Assembly: GCF_034555375.1 (NCBI RefSeq)
Contig: NZ_CP140706.1
Span: forward strand, 5,962,001-6,026,000
From: Pseudomonas sp. B33.4
Lineage (GTDB): Bacteria > Pseudomonadota > Gammaproteobacteria > Pseudomonadales > Pseudomonadaceae
Direction: 5' to 3'
DNA: 64,000 nt
Both the position numbers and the translations under genes were made by a program. Numbering within the stretch: position 1 is the stretch's first letter; each line of letters starts with the position of its first letter. Below the pieces are notes generated by a model. It saw only the letters and a program-made list of their open reading frames with translations. It was not told the origin of the DNA and did not search any database. Below are positions 33,904-44,389 of the stretch, piece by piece.

Positions 33904-36006
33904 TCACAAATCGTTGTAGAACGGCAGTAGTGGCCCCTCCGCCGTGCTTCGCCCTTCGGCGCCATAGGGCTTGAGATTGAGTGCAGCGTCCGCTGCCTGG
34001 CGGGTGGTGACTTTCGGGCTGGCCGGACGTTGGGTCACGGCATTTTCATCACCGATATGGCCTTGCGGGATGACCAGTGACGGATGATCGAACGGCGCCC
34101 GTTCCCAGGCCACACGTGGATCGGTCAGGCCGACTTCCATGAATTTCACCAACGCGTCGATCTCATCGGGAGTCAGGTTGAGGTTGGTCATGTCCGGATC
34201 GAGGTTCGACGTGTTGTGCTGATTCGCCGAAGGGTGCTCGAAACCGCTGGTGTTGTTGGCGTCCTCGCCACGACGGTCGCCGCCACGGTTGTAGAACTCC
34301 ATCACCTGTTTGAGCGTGGCGCGGCTGCCGTTGTGGAAGTACGGCCCGGTCAGCGCGATGTTGCGCAGGGTCGGCGTCTTGAAAGCGCCGTCGACCGAAT
34401 CGCGAAAGTTGACATTGGGTTTGAGCGTGGCGTCGCACGGAATCGCCGCGCTCAGCGGCGCCTCGAAGGTACAGACATCGACGTCCAGCGGGTCGGGAAT
34501 GCTGCCGCCCTGCAACAGCTTGTTGTACTGACGGCTGAATGACCACGGATTACCCCAGGCATCTGACCCGCCAAGCGCCAGGTCTTCGGATGTCGGGCGC
34601 ACGCCGGTGTTGTAAAAACCGTTGTCGTAGAGCGTGGTGAGGTTGTCGGCCATGATCATGCGCTCGATGCGCTCACGCGGGTGCATCAACAAGCGACTGG
34701 CCGCATTGGTCAGCTCCGCGCCGCCATGGCAGGCGACACATTTACCCTTGCCGAGAAACAGATTCATGCCCTGAATTTGTTGCGCGTTCATGGCGGTTGA
34801 ATCGCCTTGCAGATAGGCATCTATCGGCGCTTGATCGGAGATCAGGGTGGATTCGTACATCTGAATCGCCAACCCGAAGAACAGCGGGAAGTTGGCCTCC
34901 ATCTGCGTATACGGCGCACCGCCCACCAGCACATTTTGCGTGGCGTTCCACAGGCGTGGCTGGAAGGCGTTTTTGATCAATTCGCGATAAGTTGGGCGTC
35001 TCGCGCCGGATACGGGGGCGAGCACGGAATCGTTGGAGGAAATCCGCTGTTGCTTGAGCATCAACTGATCGAGCATGCGCCGGCCGATGTCGGCGAAAGT
35101 GCGGCCGCCGCAGGACATCTCCACTGCGCTGCCGGGCGGGCCCACGGCTTGCGAAGCGGCAGACGCATCGTTCAGCGCCAGCCTGACTTTGCTTGCCACG
35201 GTGCTGCGCTCGCTGGTCACGTAAATCCCGGCATCAGGATCACGATTGCCGAACGGCGAGAAGCCGTTGAACACGTTGTTGGCCCGGCCATCCCAGAAGT
35301 TACGCACATTGAACGCGGCGTTGATCACCGACGGCGCGTTGCGCCCGGTGCTGCGGCGCACGTTGATGCCGCCGACCTGGAAAATGCCGTCGGGCTGCTG
35401 GGTGCATTTGTCGAAACGCGGCTGATTGGGTTTGACGAAATTGGCATCGAATACACCTTGAGAGCCGACCACGTCATCGGTCGAATACACGATCGGTGAA
35501 TTGCGCTCCAGCGGATTGCTCAGCACGTGGGTCGGGAAATCGGTTTTCTTCAGCGTGTAGTTCGGGCCGCCCTTGCCGCCGGACAGCGTTGCGTAGGACG
35601 CCACATCGCCGGGAATGTCCGACGCGACAAAGGGCTTGTTGAAGATCGAGGCGACGTTGGCGTTGGTATGCGCCTGGCCGGGGTTGAGCTGGTTGGTGAT
35701 GCGGTGATCGACGCCGGCGTGGTAGTGGCAGGACGCACAGGCCGTGGCGCCGTCGCTGCCAACTTCCATGTCCCAGAACAGCGCCTTTCCCAACAGGATT
35801 GCGGCGGAGCGATTGAGCACGTAGTCGGTCATCAAGTCGACCTTGCGCCCGCCTTCTGTTCCAGAGGGGTCGGGGGGAACCATGCCGCGCAGTGATTGCA
35901 GGCTCGGCACTTCCGGCACCGGCGGATCCACTTCCACAGGATCAGCCGCCATGGCGCCGCACGCACTAAGTGTGAGGGTTAATCCGACAAGTCGACAGAT
36001 GTTCAT
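33904..36006 (-). CDS. Di-haem cytochrome c peroxidase-like protein, periplasmic
   Basis: A 700-residue exported protein. The signal peptide ends after GAMA (about residue 20). Two c-type haem sites are visible: CASCH (about residue 94) and CVACH (about residue 427), matching the two-domain bacterial cytochrome c peroxidase/MauG family. At ~700 residues it is about twice the usual length, with a long insert between the haem domains, as in the larger MauG-like and methylamine-utilisation-type proteins. Enzymatic role (peroxidase or protein modification) is not decidable from sequence. The ATG at 36006 gives the proper signal peptide. Monocistronic in appearance. Confidence 0.85.
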   Translation of the reverse strand: MNICRLVGLTLTLSACGAMAADPVEVDPPVPEVPSLQSLRGMVPPDPSGTEGGRKVDLMTDYVLNRSAAILLGKALFWDMEVGSDGATACASCHYHAGVDHRITNQLNPGQAHTNANVASIFNKPFVASDIPGDVASYATLSGGKGGPNYTLKKTDFPTHVLSNPLERNSPIVYSTDDVVGSQGVFDANFVKPNQPRFDKCTQQPDGIFQVGGINVRRSTGRNAPSVINAAFNVRNFWDGRANNVFNGFSPFGNRDPDAGIYVTSERSTVASKVRLALNDASAASQAVGPPGSAVEMSCGGRTFADIGRRMLDQLMLKQQRISSNDSVLAPVSGARRPTYRELIKNAFQPRLWNATQNVLVGGAPYTQMEANFPLFFGLAIQMYESTLISDQAPIDAYLQGDSTAMNAQQIQGMNLFLGKGKCVACHGGAELTNAASRLLMHPRERIERMIMADNLTTLYDNGFYNTGVRPTSEDLALGGSDAWGNPWSFSRQYNKLLQGGSIPDPLDVDVCTFEAPLSAAIPCDATLKPNVNFRDSVDGAFKTPTLRNIALTGPYFHNGSRATLKQVMEFYNRGGDRRGEDANNTSGFEHPSANQHNTSNLDPDMTNLNLTPDEIDALVKFMEVGLTDPRVAWERAPFDHPSLVIPQGHIGDENAVTQRPASPKVTTRQAADAALNLKPYGAEGRSTAEGPLLPFYNDL

Positions 36007-36222
36007 ATGCTTCACCCTGACGTTGTTGTTATGAGTTCGCCGGGCGAGAGGCGTCGTGAAACAGCACAGGATTTCTCGTGAGCGCCGGTTAATCAGCGCA
36101 GTGCAATTAATTGGCCATCCCTCCGGGAAACATTTTGAATCAATAAACGCGGGAAGTGCGCCGTGTCAGATCACCGTTTCTGCTGGGGAATCGCCCCCAG
36201 AGTTGGGGGTTGAATCCAACGC

Positions 36223-36262
36223 AAAAAAAAACCGCTGCCCCCAAGGGAGCAGCGGTTTTTTT
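36223..36262 (-). terminator. Strong bidirectional terminator
   Basis: AAAACCGCTGC pairs with GCAGCGGTTTT, flanked by a long A-run on the left and a T-run on the right, so it works in both directions. For the minus strand it ends the acyl-CoA dehydrogenase gene at 36282. Confidence 0.88.
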
Positions 36263-36281
36263 CAAGCGACCGCTTTAAGGC

Positions 36282-38087
36282 TTAGTAGCCCAGTGCGAAG
36301 TCTTCTTCTTTCATGTCCATCAGGTTGTTGGCGCCCGACAGCATGGTAGCCACGTGAGTACGGGTACGCGGCAGGATGCGCTGGAAGTAGAAACGCGCGG
36401 TTTGCAGCTTGGCGGTGTAGAACGCCGCGTCGCCGGTGCCTTCTGCCAACTTCTCGGCAGCCAGACGCGCCATGTCGGCCCAGAAGTAAGCCAGGCAGGC
36501 ATAACCGGAGTACATCAGGTAATCCACCGAAGCCGCGCCGACTTCTTCGCGATCTTTCATCGCAGCCATACCGACCTTCATGGTCAGCTCGCCCCATTCC
36601 TTGTTGATTGCCGCCAGCGGTGCGACGAACTCTTGAACAGCTTCGTTGCCTTCGTTGTTCTGGCAGAACTTGTGGACGATCTTGGTGAAGCCTTTCAGAG
36701 CCTCGCCTTGAGTCATCAGCACTTTACGGCCCAGCAGGTCGAGTGCCTGGATACCGGTGGTGCCTTCGTACAGCATCGAAATGCGGCTGTCGCGAACGTT
36801 CTGCTCCATGCCCCACTCGGCGATGAAGCCGTGGCCGCCGTAGATCTGTACGCCGTGGTTAGCGGATTCGAAACCGACTTCGGTCATGAACGCTTTGGCG
36901 ATCGGGGTCATGAAAGCCAGCAGTGCGTCGGCTTTCTTCTTCTCTTCTTCGTCAACACCGTATTTGACGATGTCGACCTGTTTGGCGGTGAAGTACACCA
37001 TCGCACGGTTGCCTTCGGCGAATGCCTTCATGGTCAGCAGCATGCGGCGTACGTCAGGATGCACGATGATCGGGTCAGCGGCTTTTTCCGGCGCTTTCGG
37101 GCCAGTCAGGGAGCGCATTTGCAGACGATCGCGAGCGTATTTCAGGCCGCCCTGGAAACCGATTTCGGCGTGGGCCAGACCTTGCAGCGCAGTACCCAGA
37201 CGTGCGGTGTTCATAAAGGTGAACATGCAGTTCAGGCCTTTGTTCGCAGGGCCGATCAGGAAACCGGTGGCGCCGTCGAAGTTCATCACGCAAGTGGCGT
37301 TGCCGTGGATGCCCATCTTGTGTTCCAGCGAACCGCAAGTCACAGCGTTGCGTGCACCGACGGTGCCATCAGCATTCGGCATGAATTTCGGAACGATGAA
37401 CAGCGAGATGCCTTTGGTGCCAGCCGGTGCGTCCGGCAGACGAGCCAGCACGATGTGGACGATGTTGTCGGCCATGTCGTGTTCACCGGCCGAGATGAAG
37501 ATCTTGGTGCCGGAGACTTTGTAGGAACCATCAGCCTGAGGTTCGGCCTTGGTGCGCAGCATGCCCAGGTCGGTGCCGCAGTGCGGTTCGGTCAGGCACA
37601 TGGTGCCGGTCCATTCGCCGGAAACCAGTTTGGTCAGATAGGCTTCTTGCTGCTCTGGCGTGCCGTGCTCGGAGATGGTGTTCATCGCGCCGTGCGACAG
37701 GCCCGGGTACATGCCCCACGACCAGTTGGCTTCGCCAACCATCTCGCTCACCGCCAGACCCAGCGACTCCGGCAGGCCTTGGCCGCCGTGCTCAACGTCG
37801 TGCGCCAGGCTCGGCCAGCCGCCTTCAACGAATTGCTTGTAAGCCTCTTTGAAGCCCGTCGGGGTTTTCACGCCGGACTCGCTCCAGGTGCAACCTTCGA
37901 GGTCGCCCACGCGGTTCAGCGGTGCCAGTACCTGCTCACAAAACTTGGCGCCTTCTTCGAGAATGGCGTCAACCATGTCCGGAGTTGCGTCTGCGCAAGC
38001 CGGAAGGCTCTGATAGTGCGCTTCGTAGCCGAGCAGTTCGTCACGAACGAAGCGAATATCACGCAAGGGGGCCTTGTAGTCAGGCAT
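36282..38087 (-). CDS. Acyl-CoA dehydrogenase (long type), paralogue 3
   Basis: A 601-residue acyl-CoA dehydrogenase: [20 protein letters not shown] at the N-terminus, [18 protein letters not shown] and [14 protein letters not shown] in the core, and the additional C-terminal helical domain. It is the paralogue nearest to the bio genes and by recalled synteny corresponds to PA0506 (FadE1 type, long-chain preference). Codon use is strongly biased to the common GC-rich codons, hinting at high expression. A strong terminator follows. The upstream 270 bases contain a T-rich stretch that may hold a fatty-acid-responsive (PsrA/FadR-type) operator, but I could not identify one. Confidence 0.94.
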   Translation of the reverse strand: MPDYKAPLRDIRFVRDELLGYEAHYQSLPACADATPDMVDAILEEGAKFCEQVLAPLNRVGDLEGCTWSESGVKTPTGFKEAYKQFVEGGWPSLAHDVEHGGQGLPESLGLAVSEMVGEANWSWGMYPGLSHGAMNTISEHGTPEQQEAYLTKLVSGEWTGTMCLTEPHCGTDLGMLRTKAEPQADGSYKVSGTKIFISAGEHDMADNIVHIVLARLPDAPAGTKGISLFIVPKFMPNADGTVGARNAVTCGSLEHKMGIHGNATCVMNFDGATGFLIGPANKGLNCMFTFMNTARLGTALQGLAHAEIGFQGGLKYARDRLQMRSLTGPKAPEKAADPIIVHPDVRRMLLTMKAFAEGNRAMVYFTAKQVDIVKYGVDEEEKKKADALLAFMTPIAKAFMTEVGFESANHGVQIYGGHGFIAEWGMEQNVRDSRISMLYEGTTGIQALDLLGRKVLMTQGEALKGFTKIVHKFCQNNEGNEAVQEFVAPLAAINKEWGELTMKVGMAAMKDREEVGAASVDYLMYSGYACLAYFWADMARLAAEKLAEGTGDAAFYTAKLQTARFYFQRILPRTRTHVATMLSGANNLMDMKEEDFALGY

Positions 38088-38312
38088 AGCGATAAACCTC
38101 TGCTGATGTAACCGGGAATGAACGACCGTGTTGATTTGTTGTGACGGTCAAACAGTTGTTTGAAACATACGTTTACGCCGAAATCTTGTCAAGCGTCGAT
38201 CTTTTGCCGTTCGTCATCGCACCTTTCAAACGCCGGGCACAGCAAACCGCCATGTGCTCGAACGAGCCACGGGCGCTGAATAAAAGATTAGTTGAGGGAG
38301 AAGGACTTACAA

Positions 38313-38341
38313 CGAAAAACGCCGCGACACGGCGCGGCGTT
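38313..38341 (-). terminator. Terminator of the 98-residue protein gene
   Basis: AACGCCGCG pairs with CGCGGCGTT over a 6-base loop, and the minus-strand RNA runs into TTTTT. Confidence 0.8.
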
Positions 38342-38362
38342 CAGGGATGCGATGGCGATAAA

Positions 38363-38659
38363 TCAGGCAAAGGTGTCGATGATCGTACCGAGCACTTCGT
38401 CGGAAGCCTTGGCTACTTTCACGCCCAGCTCCACTTGGAATTTACCTTGGGCCATCTGGACCATGTCACTGCCCAGGTCCATCTGCTGGCTACGATCCAC
38501 ACCACGCAGACGATCAATCTGCGCTTCCGAAGACTGGCTGGTGACCGAACGCTCGATCGTGTTGTTGGCGATCTGACTGGCCGCCTGATCGACGCGGTTC
38601 TGCCCGGTTTGAATGGTGCTCAAACCCGCATAAAAAGCTGTGTTACCGGAGATTTCCAT
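38363..38659 (-). CDS. Conserved small pseudomonad protein, function unknown
   Basis: A 98-residue protein: MEISGNTAFYAGLSTIQTGQ, then NRVDQAASQIAN, and a helical C-terminus QMDLGSDMVQMAQGKFQVEL. The N-terminal part with Gln/Ala/Asn-rich helices resembles the start of flagellar rod/hook or flagellin-type coiled coils (FlgB/FlgG-like N-termini), but it is too short for any of those. The position between an acyl-CoA dehydrogenase and bioD matches a hypothetical gene I recall at the same place in P. aeruginosa (PA0505). Its own terminator follows. Start at 38659 chosen for the MEISGN segment; AAGGA lies upstream. Confidence 0.8.
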   Translation of the reverse strand: MEISGNTAFYAGLSTIQTGQNRVDQAASQIANNTIERSVTSQSSEAQIDRLRGVDRSQQMDLGSDMVQMAQGKFQVELGVKVAKASDEVLGTIIDTFA

Positions 38660-38766
38660 AACAGTTCTCATCCTTGGGAAGGATCAATGACGCCATTGAA
38701 GCAGAGGCGCCAGAAAAACACCCGTCAAAAACACTAATGGCACAGTGCCTGCCCATAGAGAAAAGC

Positions 38767-39447
38767 TTAGTCGAGCAGATCCAGTTGCAAATGATCCGCC
38801 ACCGCTTCTGCGCTCAAAGCCTTGAGCTTCGGCACGCGCCCCAGGCACGGCGCCGGAATTCGCTCGGCCAATGTCGCGAGGTTTTCCTCCAGCCGCGAAG
38901 TCTTCGGATCGATGATATTCGCCACCCACCCGGCCAGTTGCAGCCCGTCCCGGGCAATCGCCTCGGCCGTCAGCAAGGCATGACTTATACAGCCCAGGCG
39001 CACGCCCACCACCAGAATCACCGGCAGTTTCAGGGCAATTGCCAAATCCGAGAGATTGTCCTGATCGGCCAATGGTACGCGCCAGCCACCCGCCCCCTCG
39101 ATCAGGGTGAAATCGGCATTCATCGCCAGAATCTCGCGCATCGGCGCCAGCAACGACTGCACAGTCAACGCCACACCCGCTTCACGCGCCGCCAGGTGCG
39201 GAGCAATCGCAGGCTCGAACGCCACGGGATTGACTTGTTGATATCTCAGCGGCAACGAGCATTCGGCCAACAGCGCCAACGCATCGGCATTGCGCAACCC
39301 TTTGGGCGTGACTTCGCAACCGGACGCCACCGGTTTGCCCGCCGCTGTACTCAACCCGGCAGAACGCGCCGCATGCAGCAACCCGGCGGCAACCGTGGTC
39401 TTGCCGACATCGGTGTCGGTTCCGGTGATGAAATAGGCTGCGCTCAT
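38767..39447 (-). CDS. bioD: Dethiobiotin synthetase BioD
   Basis: A 226-residue ATP-dependent carboxylase that closes the ureido ring to form dethiobiotin from diaminopelargonic acid. The P-loop is GTDTDVGKT (residues 9-17), with [11 protein letters not shown] in the middle as in other BioD proteins. Its start overlaps the bioC stop by four bases, so it is the last gene of the bioF-H-C-D operon. The gene for the preceding step (bioA) is not in the window. Confidence 0.96.
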   Translation of the reverse strand: MSAAYFITGTDTDVGKTTVAAGLLHAARSAGLSTAAGKPVASGCEVTPKGLRNADALALLAECSLPLRYQQVNPVAFEPAIAPHLAAREAGVALTVQSLLAPMREILAMNADFTLIEGAGGWRVPLADQDNLSDLAIALKLPVILVVGVRLGCISHALLTAEAIARDGLQLAGWVANIIDPKTSRLEENLATLAERIPAPCLGRVPKLKALSAEAVADHLQLDLLD

Positions 39448-40253
39448 ACGGGTTTCTCCAACACGGCGTAGACCACCTGATAAGTCGCCGGCAATCCCGA
39501 CGACTCACGGAATTGCTCGTAAGCTTCGACCAGCCCGAGAATCCGCGCCCGCCCAGTCAAACCGCCCGGCCGCCCCGGATTCAGATTGTGCGCACCCAAA
39601 GCTTTCAATTCATGGGTCAGGCTGCGTACATCCGGGTAATGCAGCACATGAGGCTGATTCTCCAGACTCAGCGTGCGCAAACCACTGGCCGCAGACAATT
39701 GCTCATAGCGGGCGAACTCGCGGAAGCGATTGACGTGCACCAGCCCGTCGACCTGGCGCCAGCTGTCGCGCAACTCGAACAATGTCCCTGCACAAAGACT
39801 AGCAAACGCAAAAATCCCACCCGGCTTCAACACGCGAAACGCTTCGCTGAGCACTGTCTCGAAGTCCGCACACCACTGCACCGCGAGGCTGGAGAAGATC
39901 AGATCGCAAGTCGAATCCTGCAACGGCAGGCGCTCGGCATCGCCAGCAATGAAATACTCAGCGCCGCCCAGCGGGCGCGCGTGATCAAGCATGCCCTCGG
40001 CAATGTCCAGTGCCACACCCTGGCCTTCGACAAACCGCGAAGCTAACGCGCGGGTGAAATAACCCGTGCCACAGCCAAGATCCAACCAGCGCTCTGGTAC
40101 AAATTCCAACGGCAAGCGCTGCAGCAACTGTGTACCGACATCACGTTGCAACTCGGCGACGCTGTCGTAACTGGCTGCAGCACGGGAAAAAGAGGCCGCG
40201 ACCTGACGCTTGTCAGGCAAGCCGCCAGGCAGCAATAGAGACAAATCAGTCAT
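39444..40253 (-). CDS. bioC: Malonyl-ACP O-methyltransferase BioC
   Basis: A 269-residue SAM-dependent methyltransferase that methylates malonyl-ACP so that the fatty acid machinery can build the pimeloyl chain. The SAM motif is [15 protein letters not shown]. The N-terminus [20 protein letters not shown] is typical. I use the ATG at 40253, inside the end of bioH; an in-frame ATG at 40265 is an alternative. It overlaps bioD by four bases. Confidence 0.95.
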   Translation of the reverse strand: MTDLSLLLPGGLPDKRQVAASFSRAAASYDSVAELQRDVGTQLLQRLPLEFVPERWLDLGCGTGYFTRALASRFVEGQGVALDIAEGMLDHARPLGGAEYFIAGDAERLPLQDSTCDLIFSSLAVQWCADFETVLSEAFRVLKPGGIFAFASLCAGTLFELRDSWRQVDGLVHVNRFREFARYEQLSAASGLRTLSLENQPHVLHYPDVRSLTHELKALGAHNLNPGRPGGLTGRARILGLVEAYEQFRESSGLPATYQVVYAVLEKPV

Positions 40254-40977
40254 CACCGCACTCATGTAAAAAAGCCTGGATCGCGCCCGCCAGTCCGTGG
40301 GGGTCTTCCAGAAGAAACGCATGACAGGCCTGTTCGATCAGACCTATTTCGATATCCGGCAACAGGGCGAACAACGCCCCCGCCGCTTCCGCCGGGACCA
40401 GACCGTCCTGCCCGCCGAACAAATGAAACTGCGGGCCACGAAACGCCTGCAATGCTTCACGGGTGTCCAGTTGTGCGAGCAGTTCCAGTCCCGCCATCAA
40501 CGCCGACGGCGCGGTATTCGGCGCGCCACCCAACAGCAATCGCGACAAGCCGCGCGGATCCTGCGCACCTTGAGCACAAAGCAGCGAGAACCGTTTGAGA
40601 GTTGTGCGCGGATCGGCTTGGCAACCGGCGAGAAACGCATCGAAGGTCTCGCCGGGCATCGCGTTCGGCCACTGTTCATGGGCAACGAAGGAAGGATTGC
40701 TCGCCAGCGTCAGCAAACCGCAGCAATGCTCGCCACGCCGTGCCGCCAATTCGGACGCAAGCATGCCGCCCAGCGACCAGCCACCGAGCCACACGTCTTG
40801 GGGAATGCTTTCATCAAGTTCGTCGAGCCAGTCTTGCAGATCGCTGGAATCCAGTTCCGGCAACGGCTCGATATCGACTTTCAGGTGTTCATCGAGACCG
40901 TGCAACGCCGCAGCCAAGGGCTCCATCGGCGAAACACCGAGGCCCCAGCCGGGCAGCAGAATCAGGCGATTACGCAT
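40246..40977 (-). CDS. bioH: Pimeloyl-ACP methyl ester esterase BioH
   Basis: A 243-residue alpha/beta hydrolase that removes the methyl ester from pimeloyl-ACP and so ends chain extension. The nucleophile serine is in GGWSLGG (S68); the histidine is in [12 protein letters not shown] near the C-terminus. The opening [10 protein letters not shown] is the oxyanion segment. Start at 40977 overlaps the bioF stop by eight bases. Third function in the compact bioF-H-C-D operon. Confidence 0.95.
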   Translation of the reverse strand: MRNRLILLPGWGLGVSPMEPLAAALHGLDEHLKVDIEPLPELDSSDLQDWLDELDESIPQDVWLGGWSLGGMLASELAARRGEHCCGLLTLASNPSFVAHEQWPNAMPGETFDAFLAGCQADPRTTLKRFSLLCAQGAQDPRGLSRLLLGGAPNTAPSALMAGLELLAQLDTREALQAFRGPQFHLFGGQDGLVPAEAAGALFALLPDIEIGLIEQACHAFLLEDPHGLAGAIQAFLHECGDD

Positions 40978-42148
40978 GGCTTGGCTCCGACGACAGTTGG
41001 GCAAAGCAATCGGCCAGTCCCTCTAACAATAGCTGCACCTGCGCCTCGCTGTGGGCAGCGGTCAGGGTCACGCGCAAACGAGCGCTGCCGGCAGGCACGG
41101 TCGGCGGACGAATCGCGGTGACCATCAGGCCGCGCTCGCGCAGCATCTGCGACAACCGCACTGCACGCCCGGCATCGCCGATCATGATCGGCTGGATCGG
41201 CGTAAAGCTGTCCATCAGTTCCAGCCCGATCTGCTCGGCGCCATGGCGGAACTGACGGATCAGAGTTTGCAGATGATCCCGACGCCAATGCTCGGTGCGT
41301 AGCAGTTCGAGACTTTTCAGGGTCGCGCAGGCCAGCGCCGGTGGCTGGCTGGTGGTGTAGATGTACGGGCGGGCGAACTGGATCAGGCTTTCGATCAGTT
41401 CTTCGCTGCCTGCAACGAAAGCGCCAGCGGTGCCGAAGGCTTTACCGAGGGTGCCGACCAACACCGGCACATCCTCCTGACTCAAACCGAAGTGCTCGAC
41501 GATGCCACCACCGTTCGCACCGAGCGGCCCGAAACCGTGAGCGTCATCAACCATCAACCACGCGCCTTTGGCCTTGGCTTCACGGGCGAGTGCCGGCAGA
41601 TCAGCGAGATCGCCGTCCATGCTGAACACGCCGTCGGTGACCACCAGCGTATTGCCGGTGGCTTTCTCCAGGCGCTTGGCCAGACTTTCCGCGTCGTTAT
41701 GCAGATAGCGATTGAATCGCGCGCCGGACAACAATCCGGCATCCAGCAACGAGGCATGATTGAGGCGATCTTCCAGCACCGTATCGCCCTGCCCGACCAG
41801 CGCCGTAACGGCGCCAAGATTGGCCATGTAACCGGTGGTGAACAACAAAGCACGCGGGCGTCCGGTGAGGTCGGCCAATGCTTCTTCCAGTGCGTGATGC
41901 GGGCCGCTGTGGCCGATCACCAGATGCGACGCGCCGCCACCAACGCCCCAGCGCTCAGCACCGGCGCGCCAGGCTTCGATCACTTGCGGATGATTGGCCA
42001 GGCCGAGGTAGTCGTTGTTGCAGAAGGCGAGCAACGGTTGGCCGTCGACCACCACTTCCGGCCCCTGCGGGGACTCGAGCAATGGGCGCTGGCGATAGAG
42101 GTTTTCGGCACGACGGGCAGCAAGGCGTGCGGCGAGATCGAAAGACAT
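40970..42148 (-). CDS. bioF: 8-amino-7-oxononanoate synthase BioF
   Basis: A 392-residue PLP enzyme that condenses pimeloyl-ACP/CoA with alanine. Family marks are [14 protein letters not shown], the [11 protein letters not shown] block, VDDAHGFG, and the Schiff-base lysine in GTLGKAFG. It is the first gene of the overlapping bioF-H-C-D set. A REPIN separates it from bioB upstream, so it may be transcribed from read-through or from its own promoter. Confidence 0.97.
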   Translation of the reverse strand: MSFDLAARLAARRAENLYRQRPLLESPQGPEVVVDGQPLLAFCNNDYLGLANHPQVIEAWRAGAERWGVGGGASHLVIGHSGPHHALEEALADLTGRPRALLFTTGYMANLGAVTALVGQGDTVLEDRLNHASLLDAGLLSGARFNRYLHNDAESLAKRLEKATGNTLVVTDGVFSMDGDLADLPALAREAKAKGAWLMVDDAHGFGPLGANGGGIVEHFGLSQEDVPVLVGTLGKAFGTAGAFVAGSEELIESLIQFARPYIYTTSQPPALACATLKSLELLRTEHWRRDHLQTLIRQFRHGAEQIGLELMDSFTPIQPIMIGDAGRAVRLSQMLRERGLMVTAIRPPTVPAGSARLRVTLTAAHSEAQVQLLLEGLADCFAQLSSEPSHA

Positions 42149-42190
42149 GCAGGCCTCGGTGAGATCACAAATATCAAAGTGAACGCGATC

Positions 42191-42285
42191 CCTGTGGGAG
42201 CGAGCTTGCTCGCGAAGAGGCCTTCACATCCGACATCAATGTCGACTGGAACACCGCTTTCGCGAGCAGGCTCGCTCCCACAAGG
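42191..42285. repeat. REPIN (GGAGCGAGC..GCTCGCG type)
   Basis: Arms CCTGTGGGAGCGAGCTTGCT.. and ..AGCAGGCTCGCTCCCACAAGG mirror each other over ~42 bases, between bioB and bioF. Confidence 0.85.
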
Positions 42286-42319
42286 GGTTTTGCATTCCTT
42301 CAGAGGAATCCGCGCAGGT

Positions 42320-43375
42320 TTAAACGGCGGCGTTGTAGAACTGCTCGCTACTCTTCTGCTCTACCAATGCCTGCTCGATCGCAGCCTGATGCACTTCATC
42401 GGAATGCTCTTCACGAGCCTCCGGCTGGATGCCCAGACGCGCGAACAGCTGCATGTCCTTGTCGGCCTGCGGGTTGGCGGTGGTCAGCAACTTGTCGCCA
42501 TAGAAAATCGAGTTGGCACCGGCGAAGAAGGCGAGGGCCTGCATCTGCTCATTCATCGCTTCGCGGCCAGCGGACAGGCGCACGTGGGATTGCGGCATGA
42601 GGATACGGGCGACGGCGAGCATGCGGATGAAGTCGAACGGGTCGATGTCTTCGGCGTTTTCCAGTGGCGTGCCGGCGACTTTCACCAGCATGTTGATCGG
42701 CACCGATTCCGGATGCTCCGGCAGGTTGGCCAACTGGATCAGCAGATTGGCGCGATCATCCAGCGACTCGCCCATGCCGAGGATGCCGCCGGAGCAGATC
42801 TTCATCCCCGATTCACGCACGTAGGCCAGCGTTTGCAGGCGCTCGCTGTAAGTGCGGGTGGTGATGATGCTGCCGTAGAACTCAGGCGAAGTGTCGAGGT
42901 TGTGGTTGTAGTAATCGAGGCCGGCCTTGGCCAGCGCTTCGGTCTGATCCTGATCGAGACGCCCCAGGGTCATGCAGGTTTCCAGGCCCAGAGCTTTAAC
43001 ACCTTCGACCATTTTCAGCACGTACGGCATGTCTTTGGCCGACGGATGTTTCCACGCCGCGCCCATGCAGAAACGCGTCGAACCGATGGCCTTGGCGCGT
43101 GCCGCCTCTTCGAGGACCTTCTGCACTTCCATCAGCTTTTCTTTTTCCAGGCCGGTGTTGTAGTGACCGGACTGCGGGCAGTACTTGCAGTCTTCCGGGC
43201 AGGCGCCGGTCTTGATCGACAGCAGAGTCGAGACCTGCACGCGGTTGGCGTTGAAATGTGCGCGGTGCACCGTTTGCGCCTGAAACAGCAAGTCGTTGAA
43301 TGGCTGTACGAAGAGTGCTTTGACTTCGGCCAGAGACCAATCGTGACGCAGGGTGGCGGTGGTGCTCGCGCTCAT
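42320..43375 (-). CDS. bioB: Biotin synthase BioB
   Basis: Radical SAM enzyme that inserts sulfur into dethiobiotin. C59, C63 and C66 ([10 protein letters not shown]) bind the 4Fe-4S cluster; further conserved segments are [20 protein letters not shown] and [11 protein letters not shown]. The 351-residue length is normal. The ATG at 43375 is chosen because family members begin close to SLAEVKALF, and the upstream frame is not conserved. It faces away from comF, with ~90 bases between. No BirA operator was recognised, as is usual for pseudomonads (which use BioQ/BioR-like or unknown control). Confidence 0.97.
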   Translation of the reverse strand: MSASTTATLRHDWSLAEVKALFVQPFNDLLFQAQTVHRAHFNANRVQVSTLLSIKTGACPEDCKYCPQSGHYNTGLEKEKLMEVQKVLEEAARAKAIGSTRFCMGAAWKHPSAKDMPYVLKMVEGVKALGLETCMTLGRLDQDQTEALAKAGLDYYNHNLDTSPEFYGSIITTRTYSERLQTLAYVRESGMKICSGGILGMGESLDDRANLLIQLANLPEHPESVPINMLVKVAGTPLENAEDIDPFDFIRMLAVARILMPQSHVRLSAGREAMNEQMQALAFFAGANSIFYGDKLLTTANPQADKDMQLFARLGIQPEAREEHSDEVHQAAIEQALVEQKSSEQFYNAAV

Positions 43376-43466
43376 GGGTAATTCCTTGGTTATGCTTGGC
43401 TGGCGGCTGCGGGAACGGAATACCCACAGGCGCGACACGGATGTTCGGCATATTTAAGGAAGAGTC

Positions 43467-44201
43467 ATGCACTGTCAACCACGACACGAAGGTCAGGTTT
43501 ACATCTGTTTAAATAACGTACAATCCTGCTTGCTTTGCGATGAGCCGGCAGAAGCAGAAATGCCAATCTGCGTGGCTTGCGAAACAGATTTGCCGTGGCT
43601 CGGCGATCAATGCGTCACCTGCGCTTTGCCGTTAGCTGCAGCGGGCCTGACCTGCGGCGAGTGCCAGCTAGAGCCGCCAGCGTTCGAACTGGTAGTGGTG
43701 CCATGGCTTTATGGCTTCCCGGTCGACAGTTTGATTACGCGGTTTAAACACAACGCGAAATGGCCGTTTGGCCACCTGATCGCCGACGTTCTCGGGCAAT
43801 ACCTGCAACATCGCTTCGATGAAGGCTTACCCAGACCCGATGCGTTGTTGCCGGTGCCGCTGGCGGGTAAACGTCTGCGCCAACGGGGATTCAACCAGGC
43901 TGCGATGTTGGCGCGTTGGTTGAGTCAGTCGCTGGATCTGCCGTGCGAAGAACAGGTTCTGCGGCGGGTCAAGGAGACCGACGCACAGCAGGATCTCGAC
44001 GCCAAATCGCGTAAACGCAATCTGCGTAAAGCCTTCGACCTAATGCCGGACGCGCAGGTGAAAGGCCGGCATCTGGCGCTGGTCGATGATGTGCTGACGA
44101 CGGGTGCAACTGCGCAGGCGCTTGCGCGTCTATTGATGGACGCTGGCGCTGCGCGGGTCGATGTCTATTGCCTGGCGCGCACGCCGAAACCCGGAAGCTG
44201 A
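43467..44201 (+). CDS. ComF family phosphoribosyltransferase-like protein
   Basis: A 244-residue protein. The N-terminus has a cysteine cluster (CLLC, CVAC, CVTC, CGEC; four CxxC pairs), a zinc-ribbon-like module. The C-terminal phosphoribosyltransferase fold carries HLALVDDVLTTGAT, the PRPP-binding motif, and PVPLAGKRLRQRGFNQA. ComF proteins support natural DNA uptake in some bacteria and damage responses in others; the reaction is unknown. It is divergent from bioB, as in other pseudomonads. A REPIN follows the stop. Confidence 0.92.
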   Translation: MHCQPRHEGQVYICLNNVQSCLLCDEPAEAEMPICVACETDLPWLGDQCVTCALPLAAAGLTCGECQLEPPAFELVVVPWLYGFPVDSLITRFKHNAKWPFGHLIADVLGQYLQHRFDEGLPRPDALLPVPLAGKRLRQRGFNQAAMLARWLSQSLDLPCEEQVLRRVKETDAQQDLDAKSRKRNLRKAFDLMPDAQVKGRHLALVDDVLTTGATAQALARLLMDAGAARVDVYCLARTPKPGS

Positions 44202-44215
44202 ATCCAACAAAATCC

Positions 44216-44312
44216 CCCTGTAGGAGTGAGCCTGCTCGCGATAGCGTCATCATTGCCAACATTTATCCTGACTGATCCACCGCAATCGCGAGCAGGCTCA
44301 CTCCTACAAGGG
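44216..44312. repeat. REPIN (TAGGAGTGAGCCTGCTCGCGAT type)
   Basis: CCCTGTAGGAGTGAGCCTGC.. and ..GCAGGCTCACTCCTACAAGGG mirror each other. Same arm sequence occurs at 48281 and 58201. Confidence 0.85.
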
Positions 44313-44389
44313 ATTTGGGTTCGGCTTGACTCTCGCGTTACAAGCGGCCAACTTCACCCTCCACCGCCACAGCTAAAAAGCACCCATCC

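Noticed and set aside
36354..38111. 585-codon plus-strand open frame over the third acyl-CoA dehydrogenase
   Set aside because: Shadow frame, His/Val/Gln-rich without domains; the minus-strand gene has full family motifs.
41492..43381. 629-codon plus-strand open frame over bioF and bioB
   Set aside because: Crosses a REPIN and two conserved minus-strand genes; no domain of its own.
44216..44312. CRISPR-like repeats among the many similar palindromes
   Set aside because: They are isolated inverted pairs in separate spacers (REPINs), not arrays of direct repeats with spacers of constant length; no cas genes seen.
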